Part shown: positions 17,101 to 25,900 of the stretch, piece by piece
Position numbering within the stretch: position 1 is the first letter of the stretch
Layout of the letters: each line of letters begins with the position of its first letter
DNA from: CAZRSW01 sp964602845
GTDB lineage: Bacteria > Chloroflexota > Dehalococcoidia > Lucifugimonadales > UBA826
Length of the DNA: 36,144 bases
NCBI GenBank assembly: GCA_964602845.1
Contig: CAZRSW010000018.1
Location: 1-36,144, forward strand
Direction: 5' to 3'
Position numbers and translations under genes: made by a program
The notes under the pieces: generated by a model
Databases searched by the model: none
What the model saw: only the letters and a program-made list of their open reading frames with translations
Told to the model about the DNA's origin: nothing

Positions 17101-18153
17101 ATGAGATTCGGTTCCTTCATGGAGTTTCATACAAGAACTGGTCATGCTCAATCCAATGCTTTTGCAGAATCCTTCAACCATATAGATTTAGCTGAAAGCC
17201 TAGGATTAGACACTGTCTGGCTAGCGGAATCTCACTTTACCCCGGAACGTGCCGTCCTGTCTGCCCCGCTATTAGTTGCAGCGGCAATATCTGAGAGGAC
17301 TGAGCGCCTTAGAATCGGGACTGCAGTCCATATATTGCCTCTAAGTAACCCGGTGCAAATTGCTGAACATATTGCAACTTTAGACCATATAAGTAAAGGC
17401 CGATTTGAGTACGGGGTGGGTCGAAGTGGGCTACCGAGCAACTACGAGGGATATGATATACCGTATCGAGAAAGTCGAGAAAGATTCTATGAGGGTCTGC
17501 AAATAATTCGGAAATCCTTCAATACAGATAGATTTTCACATCACGGTAAGTACTTCAAACTTGATAACGTATGTTTAACACCAAAACCTCTACAGGATCC
17601 ATACCCTCCGTTAAAAGTGGCCGCTACTACTACAGAATCTTTCTCACTCCTGGGTGAAATGGGTCTGCCAATATTCGTGGGGGTAAGAAGCCTGGCTGTC
17701 AATAACGTGGCAAAACAGGTTCGGCTTTATAAACAAACTCTACGAGAACATGGATATCAATATGAACCCAACATATCTTTGAGGATTCCCGTCCACGTCG
17801 CTAACACCACTCCAGAAGCATTAATTTGTTCGAAAGATAGTTTCATGCGCCAATTCCAACGTCTGGGTTCTCAACTACAGGAATCAGTGAGTAAAGAAAC
17901 CGCCGATTCTTCTGAAGAAAGAGCAAAACGGAGTGCGGAACTTGCCCAGCTGAATTGGGACGACATTCAAGGGGAGAAGGTGGCGGTTGGGGATCCACAA
18001 CTTGTAATAGAGCAACTTAAGAGGATTCAATCCAAGCTAGGTATTCGAGAAATCATCGCTGAATTTAATGCTGGCGAATTAATCCCAGCTAACAAAATTA
18101 AACAATCGCTAGAACTTTTCTGCAAAGAAGTTATCCCTGCTTTTTCAGGATAA
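17101..18153 (+). CDS. LLM-class (luciferase-like) flavin-dependent oxidoreductase
   Basis: This 350-residue bacterial-luciferase-like TIM-barrel protein uses reduced FMN or F420. Typical segments are the N-terminal MRFGSFMEFHTR, LGLDTVWLAESHF (the family WLAEHHF motif), AAAISERTERLRIGTAVHILPL, and the phosphate-site region GRFEYGVGRSG. The start ATG has an excellent AGGAG site 8 bases upstream. It follows the MFS gene closely and is likely in the same operon, which would link oxidation of a compound to its transport. Reduced flavin could come from the flavin reductase at 28940-29443, but that is 10 kb away and only a possibility. Monooxygenase versus F420-dependent dehydrogenase cannot be settled from sequence alone. 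Confidence 0.92.
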   Translation: MRFGSFMEFHTRTGHAQSNAFAESFNHIDLAESLGLDTVWLAESHFTPERAVLSAPLLVAAAISERTERLRIGTAVHILPLSNPVQIAEHIATLDHISKGRFEYGVGRSGLPSNYEGYDIPYRESRERFYEGLQIIRKSFNTDRFSHHGKYFKLDNVCLTPKPLQDPYPPLKVAATTTESFSLLGEMGLPIFVGVRSLAVNNVAKQVRLYKQTLREHGYQYEPNISLRIPVHVANTTPEALICSKDSFMRQFQRLGSQLQESVSKETADSSEERAKRSAELAQLNWDDIQGEKVAVGDPQLVIEQLKRIQSKLGIREIIAEFNAGELIPANKIKQSLELFCKEVIPAFSG

Positions 18154-18239
18154 TTTTCTTATTCAATAAATCATGTCTATTATCAGATAATAAATCTAAG
18201 TTGCATCTTATGTTTTGGTTGGTTACTCAGGGTTGATTC

Positions 18240-19178
18240 ATGAAAATACTAGCACGGCTATTGATAACTATCTGTATTATGGGCACCGTAGCTCAAAATC
18301 TTACATGCTCAAAATATAAGTCATATGATAAAACCACGAGTGAAGTAAATTCAGTATATGACATATTAAATATCCCTTCCATAAAGAGCGCAACTTCAGA
18401 AAATGGATACCAAGCTTTCCTCGCTACAATGGATCTACATCTCGGGCAAAACAGATTCTTGTTTCTTTTAACATCACCAAAGGGATTCGTCGTAAACGGT
18501 AACGTGGAGGTGAGCTTCATACGTACCTCTAGTCTAACTGGACTAGATCATCTCATACCAACCTTTTACCCTTGGCCATCAGAAACCCGCGGATCATATG
18601 TAGTGTGGCCACATTTCCAACACACCGGTAACTGGAAAGCAAATATCCAACTAAACAACAACGGGACCACGGATTATCTGGAATTGTTATTCCATGTAAC
18701 AGAATCTGGAAAAGCTCCTTCGATTGGCAGTAGAGCCATTGCCAGTAAGACTAAGACTTTAGAAGATGTCGACCACTACAAAGATCTGACAACGACCACC
18801 AACATAAACAAGTCCTTGTATTCGATTTCTTTAGACGATGCGTTGAAAAAAAACCAACCGATTGTAATAGTATTTTTTAGTCCCGCATTTTGTAAGACTA
18901 AGTCTTGTGGCCCCCAAATCGACGTGTTAGGTAAATTAAGAGACAACTGGGCCGGTCACGGACATTTCATACACGTCGACATCTTTAAAAATCCCCAGGA
19001 CATGCAAGGTGATCTCGAAGGTGCTCAACTGGCTGAACCGGCCATCGAATGGAATCTATCGAGCCCATCATGGACTTTTGTGATTAATGGGGACGGACAC
19101 ATCTCTGCTCGTTATGAAGGATTTGTTACATTCAAAGAGTTAGATAATGGATTCCGACAGGCCCTAAACAAGTCATAA
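18240..19178 (+). CDS. Secreted thioredoxin-fold protein with a CxxxxC site
   Basis: This 312-residue protein begins with a signal peptide (MKILARLLITICIMGTVAQ), possibly a lipoprotein leader ending at C23, although the preceding NLT is a poor lipobox. The middle (about 50-155) is beta-rich and resembles an immunoglobulin-like domain. The C-terminal third is thioredoxin-like: PIVIVFFSPAFCKTKSCGPQ carries two cysteines, C218 and C223, spaced C-x4-C followed by G-P. This differs from the C-x2-C of classical thioredoxins. Later segments HFIHVDIFKNP and PSWTFVINGDGHI match the thioredoxin strand order and cis-Pro region. The ATG has AGGG upstream. It stands alone on the plus strand, convergent with the flavin monooxygenase. 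A redox or metal-binding role outside the membrane is inferred. Confidence 0.8.
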   Translation: MKILARLLITICIMGTVAQNLTCSKYKSYDKTTSEVNSVYDILNIPSIKSATSENGYQAFLATMDLHLGQNRFLFLLTSPKGFVVNGNVEVSFIRTSSLTGLDHLIPTFYPWPSETRGSYVVWPHFQHTGNWKANIQLNNNGTTDYLELLFHVTESGKAPSIGSRAIASKTKTLEDVDHYKDLTTTTNINKSLYSISLDDALKKNQPIVIVFFSPAFCKTKSCGPQIDVLGKLRDNWAGHGHFIHVDIFKNPQDMQGDLEGAQLAEPAIEWNLSSPSWTFVINGDGHISARYEGFVTFKELDNGFRQALNKS

Positions 19179-19216
19179 CCTTTTCTTCAGAAGTAATTCT
19201 CATCTTTCCACTGGAC

Positions 19217-20341
19217 TTAGTGAAACCTGCTGTCTGGCTCATTCCCTAAGAAATGTTGGCCCGCTGTTTCATAATGAGACATTCGACCTTGAATCTGTTG
19301 CGAAATAGCATTCACATCCTGAAAACAACGCTGAATCCGGGTCTGTTGAAATATAGCACTAGATCCACATAACCCATAAGCAATTTGTATCACCCTGACA
19401 GCTTCCCTGATCGCGTGGGTGCTAGCTAAGCGAAGATCAATACGCCTTTCCAGCGGTATGGCTCGTTCCTCTGAAACACTTTCCCACACTGCCTCAGTAC
19501 TTTCCTTGAGGTATGCAAAACAGGACTTCCAAATCGCCTCCGCCATGCCAATATCCCTTTGAGTCGTCACTTGTTCCATAAGCATCGCCTGTTCTTGTGG
19601 CTCTTTAGACCTAGATAATTCCTTAACTGAATTCAACCCAGATCTAGCGACTCCTAGCGCCACGGTCGCAAACCCAGAGCTAAAAAGCAAGCTCCTGGGA
19701 ATATGATACAAGGGGCCCTCTTCAATTGGAGATTTTGTTTCAACAAAACAATAGTTCTCAGGTATGAAAGCGTCCTCAATTTCGAAACTAAAGCTCCCCG
19801 TCCCCCTGAGACCGCTTACTTCCCATGAATCTATCAATTTAACCGAATCCTTAGGAACAACCATATGCCGCAATACACCAGATTCAGACAAACTAGGCTT
19901 TTCACCCATTTTAGCAACAGCTATGACCCAATTTGCATGTCTTATGCCACTGCTAAAGTCCCATCGACCCGATAATCTGTATCCTCCTTTTGTAACACTG
20001 AGGTTCGTCGACTTTGGGGGTCCATTTGATAAAACAGAATTGGTATCTGTCCATATTGAATTAGCCAGTGATTGCGGCATAAACGCAGCTAAAGTGCCTA
20101 ATACGTTGTTCTGATTGAGGCACCACGCTACGCTGCCATCAGCCTTTGCAATTTCAAAAACAATTTCCAGAAAATCGGGATGGGAAATTTCCAACCCTCC
20201 GACTGACTTTGGCACTAAGAGCCGAAAAAAACCTTGGTCCGACATTTGATTTACCAGAACTTGTGGCATTTCTCGATCAATATTGATCTGATCTGACAGA
20301 TCTGCAACAGTTCTAGATAACTTTTTCGTACCCTCAACCAT
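19217..20341 (-). CDS. HsaA/DszC-like flavin-dependent monooxygenase (acyl-CoA dehydrogenase fold)
   Basis: This 374-residue protein has the acyl-CoA dehydrogenase fold but belongs to the two-component group-D flavin monooxygenases. Diagnostic segments are LLVPKSVGGLEISHPDF, ADGSVAWCLNQN, the central GGYRLSGRWDFSSGIRHANW and WEVSGLRGTGSFSFEIED. It lacks the acyl-CoA dehydrogenase C-terminal G-T-S-E-I-Q segment. Such enzymes hydroxylate phenols, steroid-derived rings or sulfur heterocycles using FMNH2 or FADH2 from a separate reductase. A reductase of the right family lies at 28940-29443. The substrate is unknown. The gene is divergent from the M42 aminopeptidase gene, and a small inverted repeat occurs between them. 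Confidence 0.88.
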   Translation of the reverse strand: MVEGTKKLSRTVADLSDQINIDREMPQVLVNQMSDQGFFRLLVPKSVGGLEISHPDFLEIVFEIAKADGSVAWCLNQNNVLGTLAAFMPQSLANSIWTDTNSVLSNGPPKSTNLSVTKGGYRLSGRWDFSSGIRHANWVIAVAKMGEKPSLSESGVLRHMVVPKDSVKLIDSWEVSGLRGTGSFSFEIEDAFIPENYCFVETKSPIEEGPLYHIPRSLLFSSGFATVALGVARSGLNSVKELSRSKEPQEQAMLMEQVTTQRDIGMAEAIWKSCFAYLKESTEAVWESVSEERAIPLERRIDLRLASTHAIREAVRVIQIAYGLCGSSAIFQQTRIQRCFQDVNAISQQIQGRMSHYETAGQHFLGNEPDSRFH

Positions 20342-20371
20342 ATCGGCACGCCTCTTTATTGTTGAGCATGT

Positions 20372-20394
20372 TCGGAATAAATATATATTTCCGA
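20372..20394. promoter_or_regulatory. Small inverted repeat in the divergent intergenic region
   Basis: TCGGAA (20372-20377) and TTCCGA (20389-20394) flank an 11-base A/T-only spacer. It lies about 30 bases upstream of the monooxygenase start and 155 bases upstream of the aminopeptidase start. It could be an operator, but a 6-bp repeat may occur by chance. Confidence 0.25.
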
Positions 20395-20548
20395 TCCTAA
20401 GTCAGTTCGGATTGACTCATCTTCCGCATGATAATAGTACTTATACCTCACAAACCCGTCAAAAGCACTATTGGTTAAATTATTTTCCCAGTGTAATATC
20501 ATCTCAAGAAGCTTACTTAGAGTATCGAATGGCCTGGAGGTGTGAACA

Positions 20549-21628
20549 ATGAAAGAAATATCATCACTTCTTATACGGCTGTCTAATGCACATGGGCCCT
20601 CTGGATTTGAGGGTCCCGTGAGAGAACTAATGAAGCAGGAATTCGGAAGGTTCGATATAGAACTGAGAACTGACGGGATCGGCTCCCTAATAGCAGGAGA
20701 CAACAATGTCCGGGATATACCTAACGTTATGCTATCCGCTCATATGGACGAGGTCGGATTGATGGTTAAGTACATCACTGACGATGGTTTCATCAAGTTC
20801 CAAACTCTCGGTGGGTGGCTCGACCAAGCCTTAATCGGACAGAAATGGCAGATCCTTACAAACAAAGGGACTATATACGGGATAACCGGCATAAAGACTC
20901 CACACGTGATGTCATCGGAAGAGAAAAACCAGATGTTTAAGAGAGCATCTATGTTCATTGACGTGGGAGCGTGCGATAAGGATGATGCTGAACAGAGGCT
21001 TGGCATTAGACCAGGTGATCCCATTGCACCTCATAACCTTGCAGAAAATTTGAACAACGGACAAACCATGCTAGGCAAGGCATGGGACGACAGGGTGGGC
21101 TTGGCAGTCATGGTTGGTGTGATAGAGGGGCTCCAAAATCAAACTCTACCTTGTAACGTACTCGCCGTATCGACCGTGCAAGAAGAGGTGGGACTACGCG
21201 GAGCTCAAACTAGTAGTCATGTGGTGTTACCAGATATATGTATAAACCTGGAATCTGGGATTGCAGGGGATTATCCGGGCATCTCTAAAGATCAATCTCA
21301 GGAAATATTGGGAAAGGGCCCATCCATATTCCTTCACGACAGTTCGATGATCCCAAATACAAAACTCAAGAATCTCGTCGTGGATACAGCAAAGCAAGCG
21401 AACATCCCACTACAATTCAACGTCTTGGAGGGATATGGGCAGGATGGTGCTCAGATACAACGATCTAGAACTGGTGTCCCAACCATAAATATCTCTGTAC
21501 CAACAAGATATCTCCACAGCCACAATTCTATGATCAATTTAGATGACGTTAACAAAACAATAGAACTAGTTATCAAGTTAATACAAAAACTTGACCAATC
21601 AACCATAGAAGAAATCAGACGATTCTAG
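20549..21628 (+). CDS. M42-family metallo-aminopeptidase
   Basis: This 359-residue M42 (TET/glutamyl aminopeptidase, also annotated endoglucanase M) enzyme removes N-terminal residues from peptides in the cytosol, usually as a dodecamer with two Zn or Co ions. The metal ligands are visible at H65 (AHMDE), D180 (WDDR), E213 (EE of VQEEVGLRG), E235 (NLESG) and H323 (YLHSH); E212 is the expected general base. The N-terminal HGPSGFEGPV is a family hallmark. The ATG has a strong GGAGGTG site. Its stop codon overlaps the GTG start of the next gene by one base, so the two are translationally coupled. Peptidase specificity is not predictable. Confidence 0.94.
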   Translation: MKEISSLLIRLSNAHGPSGFEGPVRELMKQEFGRFDIELRTDGIGSLIAGDNNVRDIPNVMLSAHMDEVGLMVKYITDDGFIKFQTLGGWLDQALIGQKWQILTNKGTIYGITGIKTPHVMSSEEKNQMFKRASMFIDVGACDKDDAEQRLGIRPGDPIAPHNLAENLNNGQTMLGKAWDDRVGLAVMVGVIEGLQNQTLPCNVLAVSTVQEEVGLRGAQTSSHVVLPDICINLESGIAGDYPGISKDQSQEILGKGPSIFLHDSSMIPNTKLKNLVVDTAKQANIPLQFNVLEGYGQDGAQIQRSRTGVPTINISVPTRYLHSHNSMINLDDVNKTIELVIKLIQKLDQSTIEEIRRF

Positions 21629-22107
21629 TGAATCAACCCATTACTCGTTCATTGCAACTTAAATTAATCGTCTGGTTCGGTAGAATCCATGCAACTATCC
21701 TGAGGCTCAGCAGAGGGAAAATGGCCAACACCCTAGCGGGTTTAGACATGCTACTATTGACTACAATAGGACGCCGTACTGGACGTCCTCATCATAATCC
21801 CTTGTTATATATAAAGCGCAACAAATCTTATTACTGCGCTGCTTCATTTGGGGGAAGCCAGAATAATCCTGATTGGGTCAAAAATCTAATGAAAACAACG
21901 CAGGTGAACATCATGCTCAAAGGAAGATCGTTCCCAGCCGTTGGCACAATACTGTCAGGTACCGAAAGGGAAATGGCCTGGGACGATTTGACTCAATACT
22001 ATCCTCCATTCAAAAAGTATCAAACTCGGACGAATCGCACTATACCTGTTATAAAATTCATCCAGTCAAACACCGACTGCAAAGAACCTTACAACAAGAT
22101 TGACTAG
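21628..22107 (+). CDS. Deazaflavin (F420)-dependent nitroreductase/quinone reductase-family protein
   Basis: This 159-residue protein resembles the Ddn/DUF385 family of F420H2-dependent quinone and nitro reductases. Hallmarks are the segment LLLTTIGRRTGRPHHNPLLYI, in which T-x-G-R-x-T-G-R binds the cofactor phosphate, followed by YYCAASFGGSQNNPDWVKNL and a C-terminal strand region. The start is GTG at 21628, overlapping the aminopeptidase stop by one base (TAGTG). The N-terminal 30 residues are basic and hydrophobic and may touch the membrane, as in Ddn. Together with the LLM and PPOX-like genes it suggests that the cell makes F420, although no F420 biosynthesis gene is in the window. Members often act on menaquinone or reactive aromatic compounds. 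Confidence 0.88.
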   Translation: MNQPITRSLQLKLIVWFGRIHATILRLSRGKMANTLAGLDMLLLTTIGRRTGRPHHNPLLYIKRNKSYYCAASFGGSQNNPDWVKNLMKTTQVNIMLKGRSFPAVGTILSGTEREMAWDDLTQYYPPFKKYQTRTNRTIPVIKFIQSNTDCKEPYNKID

Positions 22108-22213
22108 CTGCTAAGTGGCAACTAATATTTAACCCAGACAGGTTGCTAAAAATACAGGAGAGCTTTTCTTGGAAAAGAATTACCGCTAAGGCAGTCTGTT
22201 AGTAGCGCACAGT

Positions 22214-22287
22214 GCGCTTGTAGCTCAGTTGGATAGAGCGCAGCCCTGCGGAGGCTGAGGCCGTGGGTTCGAGTCCCGCCAAGCGCG
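22214..22287 (+). tRNA. tRNA-Arg, anticodon GCG
   Basis: A complete cloverleaf is present: acceptor GCGCTTG/CAAGCGC, D-arm GCTC/GAGC, anticodon stem CAGCC/GGCTG with loop CTGCGGA, and T-arm GTGGG/CCCGC around TTCGAGT. The anticodon is GCG, reading CGC and CGU. Arginine identity is supported by C35 and by A20 in the D-loop; the discriminator base is G. CCA is not encoded. Bacteria usually carry ACG (edited to ICG) for this box, so GCG is notable. It is 12 bases upstream of tRNA-Val, and the two are probably co-transcribed. Confidence 0.93.
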
Positions 22288-22299
22288 CTCTCAACTTTA

Positions 22300-22376
22300 G
22301 GGCGATTAGCTCAGTTGGTTAGAGCACTTGCTTTACACGCAAGGGGTCAGAGGTTCGAGTCCTCTATCGCCCACCA
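22300..22376 (+). tRNA. tRNA-Val, anticodon TAC
   Basis: The cloverleaf has acceptor GGGCGAT/ATCGCCC, D-arm GCTC/GAGC, anticodon stem CTTGC/GCAAG with loop TTTACAC, and T-arm AGAGG/CCTCT around TTCGAGT. The anticodon is TAC (valine), and the discriminator base is A. The next three bases are CCA, so the 3' end is encoded, unlike in the neighbouring tRNA-Arg. Confidence 0.96.
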
Positions 22377-22411
22377 CTACTCATATATACATAGAACGGT
22401 AAAGGCCTTCA

Positions 22412-22942
22412 ATGAACCTGATCAAAACACTGTTCGAAACACCCTATGGATGGATGGGGTTAGAAAGGAATCGATCGGGATTAACCCATTCAACAATCCC
22501 CTATCCAGACAAACGGGACTGCGAGAAGGAAATATCCAAGTGGTCATCAACATCCAAAGCGTCGGAGGACATATTTAGCGAATATAAAAAACTCTTGAAC
22601 CAATACTTTTCGGGTAATCACATTGATTTATCTGACATCCCACTAGATTATTCTGAGTCTACCCTATTTTTTCAAGATGCCTGGAGAGCTTGCCTACTCA
22701 TCCCATTCGGCGAAACAAGATCGTACAAGTGGATAGCAGGCAAAGCACTGCGCCCCAACGCCTATAGAGCCGCTGGGCGGGCCATGTCTAATAATAAGCT
22801 ACCAATAGTGGTCCCTTGCCATAGAGTCATTGGATCCAACGGGAAATTAACAGGATATAAGGGAACCAACCGCAAATTGGATCTTAAAGCCCAATTACTA
22901 CAATTAGAGAGTGATACAGTGGCCAAGAATACGAATGCCTAA
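22412..22942 (+). CDS. ogt: Methylated-DNA--protein-cysteine methyltransferase
   Basis: This suicide DNA-repair enzyme transfers the alkyl group from O6-alkylguanine to its own cysteine. The active site is IVVPCHRVIGSNG, with C136 as acceptor. The upstream segment FGETRSYKWIAGKALRPNAYRAAGRAMSNNKLP carries the helix-turn-helix and Asn hinge, with the arginine finger in the RAAGRAM run. At 176 residues it is the length of Ogt rather than the two-domain Ada. It starts with an ATG after AAGG, directly downstream of the tRNA pair. Its stop TAA overlaps the dnaE stop codon on the opposite strand, so the two genes are tail-to-tail with no spacer. Confidence 0.94.
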   Translation: MNLIKTLFETPYGWMGLERNRSGLTHSTIPYPDKRDCEKEISKWSSTSKASEDIFSEYKKLLNQYFSGNHIDLSDIPLDYSESTLFFQDAWRACLLIPFGETRSYKWIAGKALRPNAYRAAGRAMSNNKLPIVVPCHRVIGSNGKLTGYKGTNRKLDLKAQLLQLESDTVAKNTNA

Positions 22943-25900
22943 AACATGACACTCTGCACTGTTATGTGGCCAGATCCGTCCATTACTTCTTCCAATTTGA
23001 TTTTGAGTTCTTGGGTCAGCAACACTCTTACCGGAGCCCAGTCCAATAGGATCAAGGAATCCCCCGTATCTATTTCTAAACCAACCTCGTCATTCCCCAA
23101 AGAGCTCAATAACACCCTCTTTATATCATCTAATAGAAGACTATCTGTCACAGGTTCTGCGGTCTCTTTAAGATGAAGAACTAGACGTTTACGTGAAGCA
23201 GATGGAACATCAGATTCGAGCTCCTCAGGTTTTTCAACCTGATTACTGGAAACGGGAGATACGCCTTCCCTCACCATCCTAGAAGATCCATTAGCTGATC
23301 CGTCATAGTTGTCTTTCTCTAAATCCCCACGAAAGCGCGAGCTGGAACTCCTTTCTTTTTTCTCGTCTAGGCTCAAGGCCTGAGCGCTAGACACGCTAAT
23401 TGTTATATCCCCATCTCTTTCCCTTGTGTTACCACTGATTCTCAAAATACGCCCAGGTTCCCATAAATCACCTGTGTCTCGCAAAACATCTTCCCATGCC
23501 ACAGCCTCTACAATACCATCCAACATCTCAACCGTAACAACCTTGAAGGGTCTATTATCACGAGTGACCCTATCCACCACTGTTGACACTTGTCCAGCTA
23601 TTACCGTCTTGGCACCATTAGTCCCTACTTGGATATCGTTACTCATAACGATTTCTCCATCAGAAAGCTGGGCCATAATCGCAGTCAGATGACTTGCCGT
23701 GGACAGGCTTATACCCATCAGTTCAACCTCCCACGAGCGCTTTGTTTGTTCACTTGTGTTCTCATCAGGTATATCTATCGAGGCAAGAGGTGTCTCAATG
23801 GATTCTCCGAACAAATCAAACATCGTGGTTTGACTAGAACGTCTTAGCTCTGCTTCGCTTTGAGCCAATGCAGATATTCTCTCCGAAACGGATAATATAC
23901 CTTCTCTGTCCCCAAAATAATCAAAAGCCCCAGCTTTTATAAGACACTCGATGGTTTTTCTGTTTACCCGGCTGAGATCGGCATTTCTACAAACATCCTC
24001 TACACTGTCAAAAAAACCATTTTCACCCCTAGACGAGACCACGGCCCTCATAGATTCAGAACCCACATTCTTCACCGCCGAAAACCCAAATCTTATACCC
24101 ATATCTCCTTCATCCGTTGACTCCAAGGCAAATTCGACAAAGCTCCTATTGATGTCCGGTGGCAATATTTTTATACCCATCCTTCGGCAATCGGCAACAG
24201 CAGAAACAAATTTGTCTTTGTTGTCTACATAAGCATTCAAATATGCAGCCATATACTCTACTGGATGATGCGTCTTTAGATAAGCAGTCCAATAGGATAT
24301 TAACCCATAGCTCACGCTATGTGCCTTATTAAAAGCATATCCCGCAAAGGGTTCAACAAGGTTAAAAACTTGATCAGCTAACCCTTTTTCATAACCTTGT
24401 TCCAACGCCCCAGCTACAAATTTGTCTTTCTCCTCCCGCATTATCGCCGGAACCTTTTTACCCATAGCTTTTCTTACAATATCAGCTTCCCCTAGAGAAT
24501 AACCTGCAAATAATCGAGCAATATGAAGAACTTGGTCTTGATACACAATGACACCGTAGGTTTCTTCTAATATATCTTTTAAGGCGGGATGTAGATAGGT
24601 AACACTCCGCCTCTGATGTTTCGCATCTATAAATGTACCAATTTGTTCCATGGGACCAGGACGAAAAAGAGCGATCATCGCCGCCACATCGTTGAGAGTC
24701 GATGGCTGCAATTCTCTTATGTTTCTGGTCATCCCAGCACTTTCAAGCTGGAAAACCCCCACAGTTTCCCCTCTAGATAAAAGGCCAAAAGTCTCTTTAT
24801 CATCCAAAGGTATGTCAAGTAGATTCAATCTGCTTCCATCTTTGTCTCCGATCATCTTCGTTGCTCGATCCAATACCGTAAGATTCACGAGACCCAAAAA
24901 ATCCATTTTCAAGAGACCTAAAGAGGCTATCGGGTCCATCGAATATTGTGTCATCACAGTACTGTCCGCCTCTCCTCTTGAAGTAAATTCGAGTGGAACA
25001 ACTTCATTCAGTGGATCTTTAGAGATTACCACTCCGGCTGCATGAACACTCTTATGTCGAGTGACTCCCTCCAATTCCCTTGCGGTATCAATTAAATCCT
25101 TCGTCTCTGAAAGAGCTTCATATGACTCTTTTAATTGAGGACTTTCTTTCAGAGAATTATTCAAATCAATATTCAGCCGTTCTGGAATCATTCGTGCAAC
25201 ACGATCTACGCGTTCCAATGGCATTCCAAGCACTCGTCCGGCGTCACGAACTGACTGCCTGGCCCCAAAGGTACCAAAGGTGATTATATGAGCAACATGT
25301 TCTCTCCCGTATCTCGCGGTGCAATAGTTTATTACTTCTTGTCGCCGGTCATCTTGAAAATCCATATCAATATCCGGCATCTCTTTTCGTTCAAGATTCA
25401 AAAACCTTTCGAAAACAAGGTTGAACGGCATTGGGTTCACATCCGTGACTCCAAGGCAATACAGAACCAGACTTGCCGCAGCGCTTCCTCGAACCGCGAA
25501 AAGTATATCGTTATCCCTAACAAACTTAGCGATATCCCATACTACTAGGAAATAATCTGGGAACCGGGCCTGCTTAATAACTTCCAACTCATAAATCAAT
25601 CTATTCTCATCTGACTCAGATGCTTGAGGCAAACGAGATCTTAACCCATTCCACGCTATTTTGGCCAAATATTCATCGGAATCCATACCCTCCGGGACAG
25701 GAAATTTAGGCAATCTAGCCTGAGTAAAATCCAGTTTCAATTCACAAGAATCAGCGATCAATTGAGTATTAGTTATGGCCATTGGAAGTTCAGAATATAG
25801 ATTGACCATCTCTTCGTAACTGCGAAGATAGTATGAATCTTCTCCAAACTTAAGCCTCTTCTCATCGTCTATATTGGAATTGGTCTGAATACAAAGTAAT

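Noticed and set aside
22315..22578. Plus-strand open frame of 87 codons across the tRNA-Val gene
   Set aside because: It begins inside the tRNA and runs out of frame over the start of ogt; the tRNA and ogt explain the sequence.
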